This document shows, one piece after another, positions 44,897 to 55,268 of a stretch of 64,000 bases of DNA. Positions within the stretch are counted from its first letter, which is position 1, and each line of letters opens with the position of its first letter. Where the stretch lies: positions 1 through 64,000 of the forward strand of contig PVEQ01000015.1 of NCBI GenBank assembly GCA_002973575.1, in the 5' to 3' direction. A program made the translations under genes and the position numbers. The DNA comes from Sediminibacterium magnilacihabitans (lineage in GTDB: Bacteria > Bacteroidota > Bacteroidia > Chitinophagales > Chitinophagaceae). The notes below the pieces were generated by a model that saw only the letters and a program-made list of their open reading frames with translations, was not told the DNA's origin and made no database searches.

Positions 44897-46084
44897 TTAT
44901 TTTACATTTTCAATCACCATCGCGCTGGCGCCGCCGCCGCCGTTACAGATACCAGCTACTCCTATTTTTCCTCCGTTTTGCTTGAGTACGTTGATCAGCG
45001 TAACAATGATGCGGGCGCCACTGCAACCCAGCGGGTGTCCCAATGATACCGCTCCGCCATGCACATTCACTTTAGCCGGATCGAGATTCATTTTCTGTAT
45101 GTTGGCAATACCCACAACAGAAAAGGCTTCATTCAATTCCACATAATCGATGTCTTTCATTTGCAATCCCGCTTTGGTCACTGCTTTGGGAACAGCCAGT
45201 GAAGGTGTGGTAGTAAACCATTCCGGTGCCTGTTCTGCATCGGCATAGCTGTGAATCACTGCTAAAGGTTTAATGCCCAACGCATCCGCTTTTTCTTTAC
45301 TCATCAACACTACTGCTGCAGCGCCATCGTTCATAGTAGAAGCATTGGCTGCCGTAACCGTGCCGTCTTTGATGAAAGCGGGTTTGAGCTCGGGTATCTT
45401 ATCGAACTTTACATTGAAGGCTTCTTCGTCTTTTGAAAATGGAATGGGCTCTCCTTTACGCTGCGGCACGGCTACCGGTATCACTTCTGCATCGAATTTT
45501 CCCTGGTTCCAGGCAGCCTGACTTCGTTTATAACTTTCTACGGCAAACGCATCCTGTTCTTCGCGTGAAATGTGGCATTCTTTTGCGCACAGTTCGGCTG
45601 CATTGCCCATGGCATATTGATGGTATACATCGGTGAGTCCGTCTTTGGCCAGGCCATCAACCAGGTTCACATTACCATACTTATTACCCCAACGCATATT
45701 GGAACTATAAAAAGGAACATTGCTCATACTTTCCATACCACCGGCCACTACAACATCCGCATCGCCCAATAAAATACTTTGCGCTCCTTGCGCAATGGCT
45801 TTCATACCACTCGCGCAAACTTTATTAACGGTTGTGCAGACTACACTGTTGGGTAGTCCGGCGAATGTAGCCACCTGCCTGGCGGGCGCCTGGCCCAGGT
45901 CGGCCTGCAACACACAGCCCATTAATAATTCCTGTACATCGCCTGGTTGTATGCCTGCCCGTTCAACAGCTGCCTTCACTGCAATGGAACCCAGCCGTGT
46001 TGCTGAAAAATCTTTCAATGACCCCCCAAAACTGCCAATGGGGGTTCGAACGGCCGAAACAATATAAACGGTTCTGTTGCTCAT
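44897..46084 (-). CDS. Acetyl-CoA C-acyltransferase (thiolase)
   Basis: 395 residues from ATG 46084 (MSNRTVYIVSAVRTPIG), the canonical thiolase start. Active-site residues are visible: the nucleophilic Cys in NKVCASGMKA, the His in NVHGGAVSLGHPLGCSGAR with its second Cys, and the final GICNGGGGASAMVIE. It forms acetoacetyl-CoA from two acetyl-CoA or runs the last step of beta-oxidation; AtoB/PhaA-like biosynthetic versus degradative use cannot be separated by eye. Confidence 0.93.
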   Translation of the reverse strand: MSNRTVYIVSAVRTPIGSFGGSLKDFSATRLGSIAVKAAVERAGIQPGDVQELLMGCVLQADLGQAPARQVATFAGLPNSVVCTTVNKVCASGMKAIAQGAQSILLGDADVVVAGGMESMSNVPFYSSNMRWGNKYGNVNLVDGLAKDGLTDVYHQYAMGNAAELCAKECHISREEQDAFAVESYKRSQAAWNQGKFDAEVIPVAVPQRKGEPIPFSKDEEAFNVKFDKIPELKPAFIKDGTVTAANASTMNDGAAAVVLMSKEKADALGIKPLAVIHSYADAEQAPEWFTTTPSLAVPKAVTKAGLQMKDIDYVELNEAFSVVGIANIQKMNLDPAKVNVHGGAVSLGHPLGCSGARIIVTLINVLKQNGGKIGVAGICNGGGGASAMVIENVK

Positions 46085-46371
46085 AATAATTAAAGAATTG
46101 AAACACAAATATAAGGGTAAAATACTAACAGCCGTTAGCGTTTCAAAAACATGAAATATTATCTTTTGCCTTGTATCTGTGCATTCCAACTGTTATCTTG
46201 TAGCAGGAAATACACCATCTCTCTGCATAAAAAACAACAAGCCAGGCACTACTTCGTTTTCATCCAGGTATCTACAAGCAACCATCATTTGCAAGGCCTT
46301 TTATCATTTACAAGCGTATTCAAGGCATTATTGAATCTGTTTCTTCATCCGTCATCCTAAATATTAAAACC

Positions 46372-47001
46372 ATGAAAACTTTTACCCGTTTTTCCATGCT
46401 CGTACTGGGTGGGATTCTTGTTATGCTTTCCTGCAGACAAAACAAGCAGGCCGGCCATGATTCCAGCAACGGCAATATGGAGAACAAAACAAACCCTGTT
46501 ACCGCATTTCGCGTTGCATTGTCAAATCTAAACATTGCAGACCAGAAAGCTATTTTCAGCACATTGTCTCCGGCTGTTAAATCGGCACTCTGGCAGAATC
46601 GTATAGAGGGAGCCCTTGCCACTTCCCTAAGCAATGAACAAAAAGAAGTATTACAACAGATCTCTTCGCACCTCACCCCTGCCGTTTACAACCCTGACAG
46701 TTCCATGCAAAGAGAATCTTTCGGAAGATTCTATCACGAGTGGATTGTAAAGGCAAAAGAGGTATTCCAGAATGATTCAACATCATTTATTTCCATATCT
46801 ACTTCCCTCGGCGAAAAAAATCAAACGGCCATGATTGCGCAGGCATCACCGGTGTTACCCGGTTGCGATTGTAACCTTGCGTCCAGGCAAACCAATTGCG
46901 ACGACTGCTTACTTACTAATTGCAAAGCCGTTCCTTGTACTGCTTCCAGTTGGGGCTGCGGTTGCTGGTGGCTTTCGGCTTGTGACGGAGTTTGTAAATA
47001 A
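46372..47001 (+). CDS. Fulvocin-C-like Cys-rich lipoprotein
   Basis: 209 residues with a lipoprotein signal (lipobox MLSC, Cys 21), a helical central region (about 40-155) and a Cys-rich C-terminus with ten Cys between 165 and 208: GCDCNLASRQTNC, then CLLTNC, CTASSWGCGCWW and CDGVC. The C-terminal Cys spacing, the GCG-x-W motif and the CDG/CNG ending resemble the myxobacterial bacteriocin fulvocin C (about 45 residues). The resemblance is from memory and would need an alignment. The domain could be released as an antimicrobial peptide or act as a surface module. No dedicated export or immunity genes are adjacent. Confidence 0.7.
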   Translation: MKTFTRFSMLVLGGILVMLSCRQNKQAGHDSSNGNMENKTNPVTAFRVALSNLNIADQKAIFSTLSPAVKSALWQNRIEGALATSLSNEQKEVLQQISSHLTPAVYNPDSSMQRESFGRFYHEWIVKAKEVFQNDSTSFISISTSLGEKNQTAMIAQASPVLPGCDCNLASRQTNCDDCLLTNCKAVPCTASSWGCGCWWLSACDGVCK

Positions 47002-47039
47002 AAAAGGCTGTCAATTAAATACTGATTGAATAACTGCTA

Positions 47040-47879
47040 TCATTCTTCCTGATGCAGCAGGCGGATACCTGTTTTGGTGAATTCAATCTTTCGTAATTTA
47101 TATAGGCTGCCGGTGGTCATTTTGAATGCTTTCTTACTCATACCAAAGAAGTCGTAGATCTCCTGCGGGTCTGACTTGTCGTGGTAAGGCAGGTATCCAT
47201 CGTGCTCCTGTAAAAGACGGAGTATCTTGGCAGATTCGTCTTCTACTTTCTGGAAGCCTGGTTTGCCCAATACCACATCTATTTTATTATCCGGACGAAT
47301 GGTTTTGATAAACCCTTTCATTTTATCACCGGGGTGCAGTTCCCGGAATATCTCGTTGTTATGGAGCAGGCCTGTATGTTTGTTATTAATGATCATGCTG
47401 TATCCCAACTCTGTTGGGCGATAAGCCACCAGGTCTACCAGTTCCATCTCTTTCACCGTCAGCTCATCATTGGAAAGCAGGGCTTCAATTTTCTCGGTGG
47501 CAGCCACTCTTCCGGTCATTTCATCCAAATATATTTTCACCAGGTATTCGGCGCCAACACGCATGCCACCCAATTGCTTGGAGGTTGGCACAAACAGGTC
47601 CTTCATCAATCCCCAGTCGAGAAAAGCGCCCTGCCGCGTAACGGCCACTACTGTTAATTTTACAATATCTCCAACCGATCCTTTGGCTTCCTGCGTAGTA
47701 GCGATCAACCGGTTATCCGAATCGTGGTACACAAAAACCCGTACTTCATCGCCGGCCTTTAACGCTTTGGGGGCAAGCCTTTTAGGCAATAATATGCCTT
47801 CCACGCCATCATCCAGGTAAAAACCGAATTCGACTTTCCTGTTCACTTTCAACACCTGGTATGTTCCTACCCTGATCAT
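47040..47879 (-). CDS. CvfB-type S1 RNA-binding protein
   Basis: 279 residues from ATG 47879 (MIRVGTYQVLKVNRK), the family start. It is composed of several S1-like OB folds (EFGFYLDDGVEGILLPKR; GAFLDWGLMKDLFVP; IRPDNKIDVVLGKPG) and a C-terminal winged-helix segment (YDFFGMSKKAFKMTTGSLYKLRKIEFTKTGIRLL, read as successive short helices). CvfB proteins bind RNA and affect virulence or stress gene expression; the target is unknown here. Its 5' region is close to the divergent secreted-protein gene. Confidence 0.87.
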   Translation of the reverse strand: MIRVGTYQVLKVNRKVEFGFYLDDGVEGILLPKRLAPKALKAGDEVRVFVYHDSDNRLIATTQEAKGSVGDIVKLTVVAVTRQGAFLDWGLMKDLFVPTSKQLGGMRVGAEYLVKIYLDEMTGRVAATEKIEALLSNDELTVKEMELVDLVAYRPTELGYSMIINNKHTGLLHNNEIFRELHPGDKMKGFIKTIRPDNKIDVVLGKPGFQKVEDESAKILRLLQEHDGYLPYHDKSDPQEIYDFFGMSKKAFKMTTGSLYKLRKIEFTKTGIRLLHQEE

Positions 47880-47985
47880 TTGGTATGGGTTTTGTTCAAA
47901 TACGAAGATACGCATAGTTACCCGCAACACCTTGTTGGCAACTTTGCAAACCCATCTGTTCAACCTTTACTACTTTACGCACCTT

Positions 47986-48894
47986 ATGAAACATTTTTTC
48001 CGCACCACCTTTGTAGTGATGATTTTATTCGTGCAGGCTAAATGGTCAGCTGCACAATCTTTGAACGGCAGTTGGTATGGGTTGGGAACTGTAGTGGCCA
48101 ATGGTGAGAACAGCAGCTATATGGCCGAATTGAAATTGAAGCAAAGGGGCAGGTTGGTCAGCGGAACTTTCAGTTATTATTTCAGGGACAGTCTTTTTAC
48201 CGTTAAGCTATCCGGCACTTATGATGCACTAGCCAAAAAGTTGCGCATCAACCCGCTATCAGTGATACATTACCAGTCAACCAGCACCCGTATGGGGGTG
48301 GATTGTATCATGTCGGGCAACTTTACCCTGGTCTCTTCCAGGACCGAATCATCGCTTTCCGGCAGCTTTACCAGCGATGCAGCACATAAGTTTACCGCAC
48401 CCGATCTGAATTTCCGTTTCAGGCTCTCTGCCGATACGGCTACACTCGCGTCTGTTGAAACCGGCCTCGAACCGCTTGACACCGTTGCCAGTATGGCCCG
48501 CACCAAGCCTGCCGATAGCGTTCTGCCTGTTCGGGAAGATTTCCTGGCACGTCGCAAGACCTTTACAAAAGAATTGGAGATCGCCGCCCCGACTATACGC
48601 GTTGAGGTTTACGATAATGGTGTTATTGATAACGATATCATCTCTTTGTTTTTCAACAACAAAGAGGTATTACACCAAACTTCTCTTACCCACAAAGCCA
48701 TCCGGTTGAAATTGGCACTCGATTCAACACTTGCATACAATGAACTGAGCATGTACGCCGAAAACCTGGGCACCATTCCTCCTAATACTGCGGCTATGAT
48801 CATTTACGATGGCAATACGCGGCATGAATTGATATTAACAAGCGACCTGGATCAGACGGCCACCATCAGACTAAAGAAAAAGGAACATCAATAA
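47986..48894 (+). CDS. Secreted protein of unknown function
   Basis: 302 residues from ATG 47986, which starts a signal peptide (ending WSAAQ). The N-half (SLNGSWYGLGTVV... SGTFSYYFRDSLFTVKLSGTY) is rich in beta strands and resembles a lipocalin- or avidin-like barrel; the C-half (about 195-300) has a second beta-rich segment with IRVEVYDNGVIDNDIISLFFNNKEVL. I recognise no named family. The downstream SRPBCC gene is convergent, with a 7-base overlap. Confidence 0.75.
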   Translation: MKHFFRTTFVVMILFVQAKWSAAQSLNGSWYGLGTVVANGENSSYMAELKLKQRGRLVSGTFSYYFRDSLFTVKLSGTYDALAKKLRINPLSVIHYQSTSTRMGVDCIMSGNFTLVSSRTESSLSGSFTSDAAHKFTAPDLNFRFRLSADTATLASVETGLEPLDTVASMARTKPADSVLPVREDFLARRKTFTKELEIAAPTIRVEVYDNGVIDNDIISLFFNNKEVLHQTSLTHKAIRLKLALDSTLAYNELSMYAENLGTIPPNTAAMIIYDGNTRHELILTSDLDQTATIRLKKKEHQ

Positions 48895-49376
48895 GCGTTT
48901 GAACGGCAACTGAGTAATTCAGCGTTCAATTTACGAGCCAATCCCTTTGCCCCCCAGGCCATCACCTGGTGGTGATTGAATTCGAAAACAGGTTTCAGCA
49001 TAAAATGGCAGGCATTCATCCATGCTTTCCTGGTAAATACATTCCAGTTATATTGAACATAAGTGATCCCGTCTTTTTCCTCAAAATACCATTCACCAAT
49101 TCCATCCAGTTCTCCTGCCGCAACACCCTTCATATACCTGTAACGATCTATCACTACCAGTTCCATATCGAATTCCAGCCGATAGGGTAACACGCTCTTC
49201 CAGGTATATTTCCGCACGCCCCCTAGGCCTGTTTCATCGCCTGCTTTGATAACCGATACGGCCAATACACCTTTCCACCACTGCGGCCATTGTACCGAAT
49301 CATAGATCAGGTCCCATACTTCCTCTAAGGGAGCACGCACCTGCCAGCGGGTAATGAATGCATAAGCTTTAGCCAT
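48888..49376 (-). CDS. SRPBCC (START/Bet v1-like) protein
   Basis: 162 residues from ATG 49376 (MAKAYAFITRWQV). It shows the SRPBCC pattern: an opening beta strand with VRAPLEEVWDLIYDSVQWPQWW, then GVLAVSVIK..., ITYVQYNWNVF, and a C-terminal helix. This hydrophobic-cavity fold binds lipids, polyketides or cofactors. The specific ligand is unknown. It follows the topoisomerase IV gene block on the same strand. Confidence 0.82.
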   Translation of the reverse strand: MAKAYAFITRWQVRAPLEEVWDLIYDSVQWPQWWKGVLAVSVIKAGDETGLGGVRKYTWKSVLPYRLEFDMELVVIDRYRYMKGVAAGELDGIGEWYFEEKDGITYVQYNWNVFTRKAWMNACHFMLKPVFEFNHHQVMAWGAKGLARKLNAELLSCRSNAY

Positions 49377-49420
49377 AGCGCTTACTTTTATACAGTATAC
49401 GCAAAAAGACAGCCAAAGGT

Positions 49421-51937
49421 TTAGCCAAACAATTCGGGCGCGGTATTTTCTTCTTTGGGGCGGTGCTCCCACTCCATTTCAATGCTCTTATTGAAATCGG
49501 TGAGCTTGGCGCCTACAGCTTTCCATCCCATCACTTCTACCATATTGGCTACTTTGAATTTCGCTTTGCGTATCTGGGTACCCTTTCCTGAATGCACTGT
49601 CAGTATAGGGTTTTCATCTGTAGTGGCTGTTTCCAGGCGGTTGCCTTTGCCTTCTTTGATAAAGAGGAACTGTGTTTTCAGCGTAGTGGTCTCTATCTTA
49701 AAACGCTTGATGTTGAACTGCGCTTTCTCATTATCGAGATAAACAGCGGTGATCACTTTTTCCGGATCGAATTTTTCTATCAGGATGATCTTTTCGGGTT
49801 CGAAGCGTTGTGTAAGTTCGGTATCCGTCAATTCATAACTGCCATCTTCGTATAAGACCAATACTTTTTCTTCTTCGAAACTGCCCAGGTATTGGCCTTT
49901 GCTTTCCGTATTCAACCTGCCGAATTTGTCATCAAACCACAGTTTTCTGCCGGCCAGTGTGGCCCTTCCCGCTTCTTTGAATTTAATGGTTTTGATGGGA
50001 TACTTGGTTACCTGGTTACCCATACTGCTCCGGCCTTTGATCTCCAGTTCTTCGAAATAAAAATCGAATTCTTTGATGCGGGCTGAACAATTGGGACTTA
50101 ATACCACTTTCACTACTTCTGCTTCACCGTTGAGGTTGGGCGTAAAATAATGTACTTTACTTTTCTCCGATCCTTTGGTAAGGTTGTATTCTTTATCCCT
50201 GGTAACGCCGGTTACATTAAAGCGCTTGGCATAGCTTACGCCACTGGCTCCATCCACATAGATCATGTTGTAAGTGGTGCGTTCATCGTTCTTCTGGAAC
50301 ACCGCCGCGTGGATGATGTCTTTCCCAATGAAGACTTTATCAGCGACCTTCACCACTTTCATTGTACCTGCTTTTGTAAAAGCAATGATATCGTCGTAGT
50401 CTGAACAATCACATAAGAACTCATCTTTCTTCAAACCTGTACCAATAAAGCCTTCGGCCCTGTTCAGGTACAGTTTGGTATTGGCAATGGCCACGTGTTT
50501 CACCTGGATGGTATCGAATTCCCTGATCTCTGTTTTACGTTCGCGTCCTTTTCCGTATTTCTTCAGCAGGGTTTCGAAATAAGCCACTGCAAAATCGGTC
50601 AGGTGTTCCAGGTCGTATTTCACCTGTTTGATATCCGCTTCAATACCTTTGATCTGCTCGTTGAGTTCATTGATATCGAGCCGGTAGATCCTCCGCACCG
50701 GTTTTTCAGTGAGCTTGAGTATGTCTTCCCGCTCAATGGTGCGTTTCAGTTTTTTCTTGAAGGGAACAAATGCTTTGTCAATGGCTTCAATCACTTTATC
50801 CCAGGTAGCGTGCTTTTGCTCCAGCTCCTTGTATATCTTTTCTTCAAAGAATATTTTTTCGAGTGAGGTATAATGCCATTTGTCTTCCAGTTCTGCCAGT
50901 TTGATCTCCAACTCGCGTCCCAGCAGGTTTTTGGTATTTTCTGTAGATACCTGCAACAATTCATGCACGCCCAGGAATACCGGTCTCTGTTCACTGATCA
51001 CGCAGGCATTTGGTGAAATACTCACTTCACAATCGGTGAAAGCATACAGGGCATCAATGGTAATATCGGGTGATATGCCCGCCGCGAGATCGATCTGTAT
51101 TTCTACTTCGCTGGCCGTAACATCAATCACTTTCCTGATCTTGATCTTTCCCTGATCATTCGCTTTGGTGATGCTTTCCATCAGTTGCGATGTGGTAACA
51201 CCATAAGGTACATCGCGGATGACCAGCGTTTTCTTATCCAGCTCTTCTATGCGTGAGCGCACCCTTACCTTTCCGCCCCTTTTTCCATCGTTATAGTTAG
51301 ATACATCGATCATGCCTCCCGTTTGAAAATCGGGATACAGTTCAAACTTCTTTCCTTTCAGGCACTTGATCGAAGCCTCGATCAGTTCACAAAAATTATG
51401 CGGCAATATTTTGGTTGAAAGTCCCACTGCAATACCATCAGCTCCCTGCGCCAACAGCAAAGGAAATTTCATAGGCAGGGTAACCGGCTCGTTCTTTCTT
51501 CCATCGTAACTCAACTGCCAGGCTGTGGTTTTGGCATTGAAAGCCACTTCCAGTGCGAATTTCGACAAGCGCGCTTCAATATAACGCGAGGCAGCCGCTT
51601 CATCACCGGTTCTTACATCGCCCCAGTTTCCCTGTGTGTCAATGAGCAGGTCTTTCTGTCCCAGGTTCACCAATGCATCGCCGATACTGGCATCGCCATG
51701 CGGGTGGAACTGCATACTCTGACCAATGATGTTAGCTACTTTATTGAAACGTCCATCATCCATTTCTTTCATGGAATGAAGGATGCGCCTTTGTACCGGT
51801 TTCAACCCATCTTCTATGGCCGGCACCGCCCTTTCCAGTATTACATAAGAAGCATATTCCAGGAACCAGTTCTTATACTGTCCCTGTACACCGGTTTCGT
51901 TTTCAAAAATCCTGTTCTCTTTCTTTTCTTTCGCCAT
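49421..51937 (-). CDS. parC: DNA topoisomerase IV subunit A (GyrA/ParC family)
   Basis: 838 residues. The breakage-reunion domain has its catalytic Tyr at Y119 (AASRYIEARL), the QRRILHSM motif and QFHPHGDASI. The C-terminal beta-propeller-like region (about 500-800) lacks an obvious GyrA-box QRRGGKG, which favours ParC over GyrA. With the ParE-like subunit 1.3 kb upstream on the same strand it forms the heterotetramer that decatenates chromosomes. The two genes are separated by a DUF1835 and a cupin gene and probably belong to one operon. Confidence 0.92.
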   Translation of the reverse strand: MAKEKKENRIFENETGVQGQYKNWFLEYASYVILERAVPAIEDGLKPVQRRILHSMKEMDDGRFNKVANIIGQSMQFHPHGDASIGDALVNLGQKDLLIDTQGNWGDVRTGDEAAASRYIEARLSKFALEVAFNAKTTAWQLSYDGRKNEPVTLPMKFPLLLAQGADGIAVGLSTKILPHNFCELIEASIKCLKGKKFELYPDFQTGGMIDVSNYNDGKRGGKVRVRSRIEELDKKTLVIRDVPYGVTTSQLMESITKANDQGKIKIRKVIDVTASEVEIQIDLAAGISPDITIDALYAFTDCEVSISPNACVISEQRPVFLGVHELLQVSTENTKNLLGRELEIKLAELEDKWHYTSLEKIFFEEKIYKELEQKHATWDKVIEAIDKAFVPFKKKLKRTIEREDILKLTEKPVRRIYRLDINELNEQIKGIEADIKQVKYDLEHLTDFAVAYFETLLKKYGKGRERKTEIREFDTIQVKHVAIANTKLYLNRAEGFIGTGLKKDEFLCDCSDYDDIIAFTKAGTMKVVKVADKVFIGKDIIHAAVFQKNDERTTYNMIYVDGASGVSYAKRFNVTGVTRDKEYNLTKGSEKSKVHYFTPNLNGEAEVVKVVLSPNCSARIKEFDFYFEELEIKGRSSMGNQVTKYPIKTIKFKEAGRATLAGRKLWFDDKFGRLNTESKGQYLGSFEEEKVLVLYEDGSYELTDTELTQRFEPEKIILIEKFDPEKVITAVYLDNEKAQFNIKRFKIETTTLKTQFLFIKEGKGNRLETATTDENPILTVHSGKGTQIRKAKFKVANMVEVMGWKAVGAKLTDFNKSIEMEWEHRPKEENTAPELFG

Positions 51938-51943
51938 GATCTG

Positions 51944-52315
51944 CTATTTTTCAATCCGGTAGGTATCGTCCTGTCCGTCTGCCAGTGCATTGAGTTCAAA
52001 AACAACTATGTCTGTATCGGCAACCACTTCATGCCAGGCCCAGGGTTCTATCATCACCATCGCCGGCGCTTTTACTTTCAGTGTTCCTTTTTCATCGCCG
52101 CGCACATTGAACCAATTTACGGTTGCTTCTCCCTGCATGATGATGATCTGTTCGGGATTCTTCCTGGGCGAAACGCCTTTGTGATAATGTCTTCCGCTGG
52201 AACTGCCGGCCTTGCGGTACGACACGATGAATTGTCCTGTTCTGTCGGTTTCGAACACATGCGTGGTCCCTCTTTCATCTGATCCTATCTGTTTTACTGG
52301 AATAACCTTTACCAT
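51944..52315 (-). CDS. Cupin-domain protein
   Basis: 123 residues with cupin motifs around GRHYHKGVSPRKNPEQIIIMQGE (motif 1, H-x-H) and PWAWHEVVADTDIVVFE (motif 2). It lacks a signal peptide. It may bind a metal through the His/Glu residues. The function is unknown; similar short cupins include WxcM-like sugar isomerases. It lies between DUF1835 and parC with 6- and 19-base gaps, so it is part of the parE-parC transcript. Confidence 0.82.
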   Translation of the reverse strand: MVKVIPVKQIGSDERGTTHVFETDRTGQFIVSYRKAGSSSGRHYHKGVSPRKNPEQIIIMQGEATVNWFNVRGDEKGTLKVKAPAMVMIEPWAWHEVVADTDIVVFELNALADGQDDTYRIEK

Positions 52316-52334
52316 TGTTTCTTTTTTAAACGTT

Positions 52335-53180
52335 TTATCCTTGTTCTTCTTCTGCTGTTTCCGTTACTACTGCACCGGTACCCGGTAATTTTACTACGAT
52401 CTCTTTCCATCCTTTATTCCAGTCACCCGCAATCTCCAGTTTTCCTTCTGCTGCCAGTTCTCTGATACGCCATACCAGGAATGTATCGCCGGTTTGCACT
52501 TTCATTTTTCCCAATGTAGTGTTCAGCAATTTACCTAGTTTCATGGCTCCGTTGAGGTTGGCAAAGATGTCTTTATCGTAAAAATCCACTTCTTTACCGG
52601 TGATTTTTTTACCTCCTTCCAGGAACCGTACCATCGCATTTTCCTGGCACAATTTCTTCCATTCATCCGGATCTACTTCAAACTCACTCAGGGTAATGGG
52701 ACGAGCCAGGCGCATGGCTTTCCGGAATTCTTTGGGTTGTATTTCGTGGAGATGGGTAGGATAAAAAATATTTCCTTTCTCATTGATGAAGGGAAGATTG
52801 TTCAGGTACAATACCTGCACGCGTCCCTGGTATTCTTTCAACTGGCTCATCAGCCAATAATAACTGCATACATCATGCGCATTTTGCCCCATCCATATCC
52901 ACAATTCCTGTTCCGGCTGTTCATCTATTGCTTTCAATAACTGGTGTACTGCCAGTTTATCATCCACTATATTCAACGAATCGGTATAGGGTGAATATTC
53001 CAACAAGGTCTTCCACCAGTCGCGCCGGGCCTGGTATCCTTCCGTTTCATAAATGTTCAGCAGCGGCCCAACCGCATAATCGTCTTTGATCTCTACCACT
53101 TCTCCCTGTAAAGTCTCATCGAGTTCCATTGCCTTTTGCAATACTGCTACGTTCGCCTGTTCAAATACTATATGAATCAT
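52335..53180 (-). CDS. DUF1835-domain protein
   Basis: 281 residues. It begins MIHIVFEQANVAVLQKAM and carries the DUF1835 pattern (GEVVEIKDDYAVGPLLNIYET) and the paired DUF3658-like C-terminal half. It is related to restriction/repair-associated or unknown-function proteins seen in Bacteroidota and Firmicutes; no activity is established. No catalytic motif is obvious. It is the second gene of the apparent parE-DUF1835-cupin-parC operon. Confidence 0.85.
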   Translation of the reverse strand: MIHIVFEQANVAVLQKAMELDETLQGEVVEIKDDYAVGPLLNIYETEGYQARRDWWKTLLEYSPYTDSLNIVDDKLAVHQLLKAIDEQPEQELWIWMGQNAHDVCSYYWLMSQLKEYQGRVQVLYLNNLPFINEKGNIFYPTHLHEIQPKEFRKAMRLARPITLSEFEVDPDEWKKLCQENAMVRFLEGGKKITGKEVDFYDKDIFANLNGAMKLGKLLNTTLGKMKVQTGDTFLVWRIRELAAEGKLEIAGDWNKGWKEIVVKLPGTGAVVTETAEEEQG

Positions 53181-53223
53181 TATAATTGAATGGCCTGGTT
53201 ACCGCCAGGCAGGTTTAGATTGG

Positions 53224-55113
53224 TTAAACGGTTGCTTCCACTTCATCCAGTTCTACCCGCAGGTTATTGATGATGAAGTCTTGCCTTTCCATGGTATTCT
53301 TTCCCATATAATATTCCAGTAATTGCTGTATATGATCGCCCTGCTCGAGGATAACCGGTTGCACGCGCATGTCTTCGCCAATGAAACGTCCGAACTCTTC
53401 GGGTGATATCTCTCCCAATCCTTTGAAGCGCGTGATCTCAGGTTTGCCTCCCAGTTTGGTAATCGCTTTTTGTTTTTCTCCTTCATCGTAACAATACAAG
53501 GTCTCTTGTTTATTACGCACCCGGAACAGCGGTGTTTCCAGGATATATACATGCCCTCTTTTCACCAGGTCGGGGAAGAACTGTAAAAAGAAAGTCATCA
53601 TGAGCAACCTGATGTGCATACCATCCACATCGGCATCGGTAGCGATGACAATATTGTTGTATCGAAGGCCTTCCAGTCCGTCTTCTATATTCAACGCATG
53701 CTGCAACAAATTAAACTCTTCATTTTCATATACCACTTTTTTGGTCAGTCCGTATGCGTTCAACGGCTTACCCCGGAGACTGAACACTGCCTGCGTATCT
53801 ACATTTCTCGATTTGGTAATGCTTCCGCTGGCACTATCTCCCTCGGTAATGAAAATGGTGCTGTTATTCTGCGACGATACAAACTCTTCTTTGTTCTTAG
53901 AAGGCGGCTCATCGTTCAGGTGCACACGGCAATCGCGCAGTTTCTTATTGTGCAGATTGGCTTTTTTGGCGCGCTCATTGGCCAGTTTCTTAATGCCTGC
54001 CAGTTCTTTCCGTTCTCTTTCACTCTGCTCGATCCTTTTCTTCAGCGCATCGGCAATGGTGGGGTTGCGGTGCAGGTAGTTATCCAGTTCTTTCGACAAA
54101 AATTCCAGCACAAAATTTTTCATACTGGGTCCGTTCTCGTACACATTCAACGATCCCAGTTTGGTCTTTGTCTGGCTTTCAAATACGGGCTCCTGCACCC
54201 GAACCGAAACAGCCGCCACAATGCTGGTACGTATATCTGATGCATCGTAATCTTTCTTGAAAAAATCGCGCACCACTTTTACATAAGCTTCCCGGAAAGC
54301 CTGCTGGTGGGTACCTCCCTGTGTGGTGAATTGTCCATTCACAAAAGAAAACACGTCTTCGCCATAATCGTTGTTATGCGAGATGGCGACTTCTATATCA
54401 TTTCCTTTTAAGTGAATGATGGGATAACGCAGTTCATCGGGATTGGTCTTGCGTTGCAGCAAATCGAGCAAACCGTTCTTGCTGATGTATTTTTTCCCGT
54501 TCAGGTGTATGGCCAACCCTGCGTTGAGGTAGCAATAATTCCACAACTGGTTATCGAGGTATTCGTGGATGAAGTGGAAATTGCGGAACACCGTTTCATC
54601 GGGTACAAAGTTTACCAGGGTTCCGTTCTCTTCTGTGGTCTTTGTTTCTTTGTGTTCATTCACCAGCACGCCTTTCTCGAACTCGGCTGTTTTTTCTTTT
54701 CCATCACGGAAAGCCGTTACTTTAAAATACTGGCTCAATGCATTCACGGCTTTGGTACCCACGCCGTTCAATCCCACACTTTTCTGAAAAGCCTTGCTAT
54801 CGTATTTGGCGCCGGTATTGATTTTACTCACCACATCCACCACTTTACCCAGGGGAATACCCCGCCCGTAGTCGCGCACCGATACCTTTTTGCCTTCGAT
54901 GTTGATCTCCACCTGCCTGCCATAACCCATGGTATGTTCATCGATGCAGTTATCCACAACTTCTTTGAGCAATACATAGATTCCATCGTCGGGAGCGGAG
55001 CCATCGCCCAGCTTTCCAATGTACATACCGGGTCTTAACCGGATGTGTTCCCGCCAGTCGAGCGACCGTATCGATTCTTCGGTATACTCGTTCGTATTCT
55101 TCGGTTCGGCCAT
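53224..55113 (-). CDS. parE: DNA topoisomerase IV subunit B (GyrB/ParE family)
   Basis: 629 residues. GHKL ATPase motifs ([33 protein letters not shown]), the transducer domain, and the TOPRIM domain with EGDSASGS and [10 protein letters not shown]. Length is near that of E. coli ParE (630), far below GyrB (800). It provides ATP-driven decatenation with the ParC-like subunit downstream. Confidence 0.93.
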   Translation of the reverse strand: MAEPKNTNEYTEESIRSLDWREHIRLRPGMYIGKLGDGSAPDDGIYVLLKEVVDNCIDEHTMGYGRQVEINIEGKKVSVRDYGRGIPLGKVVDVVSKINTGAKYDSKAFQKSVGLNGVGTKAVNALSQYFKVTAFRDGKEKTAEFEKGVLVNEHKETKTTEENGTLVNFVPDETVFRNFHFIHEYLDNQLWNYCYLNAGLAIHLNGKKYISKNGLLDLLQRKTNPDELRYPIIHLKGNDIEVAISHNNDYGEDVFSFVNGQFTTQGGTHQQAFREAYVKVVRDFFKKDYDASDIRTSIVAAVSVRVQEPVFESQTKTKLGSLNVYENGPSMKNFVLEFLSKELDNYLHRNPTIADALKKRIEQSERERKELAGIKKLANERAKKANLHNKKLRDCRVHLNDEPPSKNKEEFVSSQNNSTIFITEGDSASGSITKSRNVDTQAVFSLRGKPLNAYGLTKKVVYENEEFNLLQHALNIEDGLEGLRYNNIVIATDADVDGMHIRLLMMTFFLQFFPDLVKRGHVYILETPLFRVRNKQETLYCYDEGEKQKAITKLGGKPEITRFKGLGEISPEEFGRFIGEDMRVQPVILEQGDHIQQLLEYYMGKNTMERQDFIINNLRVELDEVEATV

Positions 55114-55268
55114 ATATTTCCTGTCTTATTATAAATTAAGTTGAATCGTATTTTTCGGGGTCAAATTTCATACCGATTCCCCAACCCGCAAATCTAACCA
55201 CCTCGTGCCTTGTCCCAAGTTTTATTTTCTACAAATGCCTCCACAATGTGGATAAAAAACGGAACCCA

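Noticed and set aside
46151..46360. Possible 69-residue lipoprotein upstream of the fulvocin-like gene
   Set aside because: It starts like a lipoprotein (LLSC) but the rest has no protein-like pattern, and the region is AT-rich intergenic DNA between two well-defined genes.
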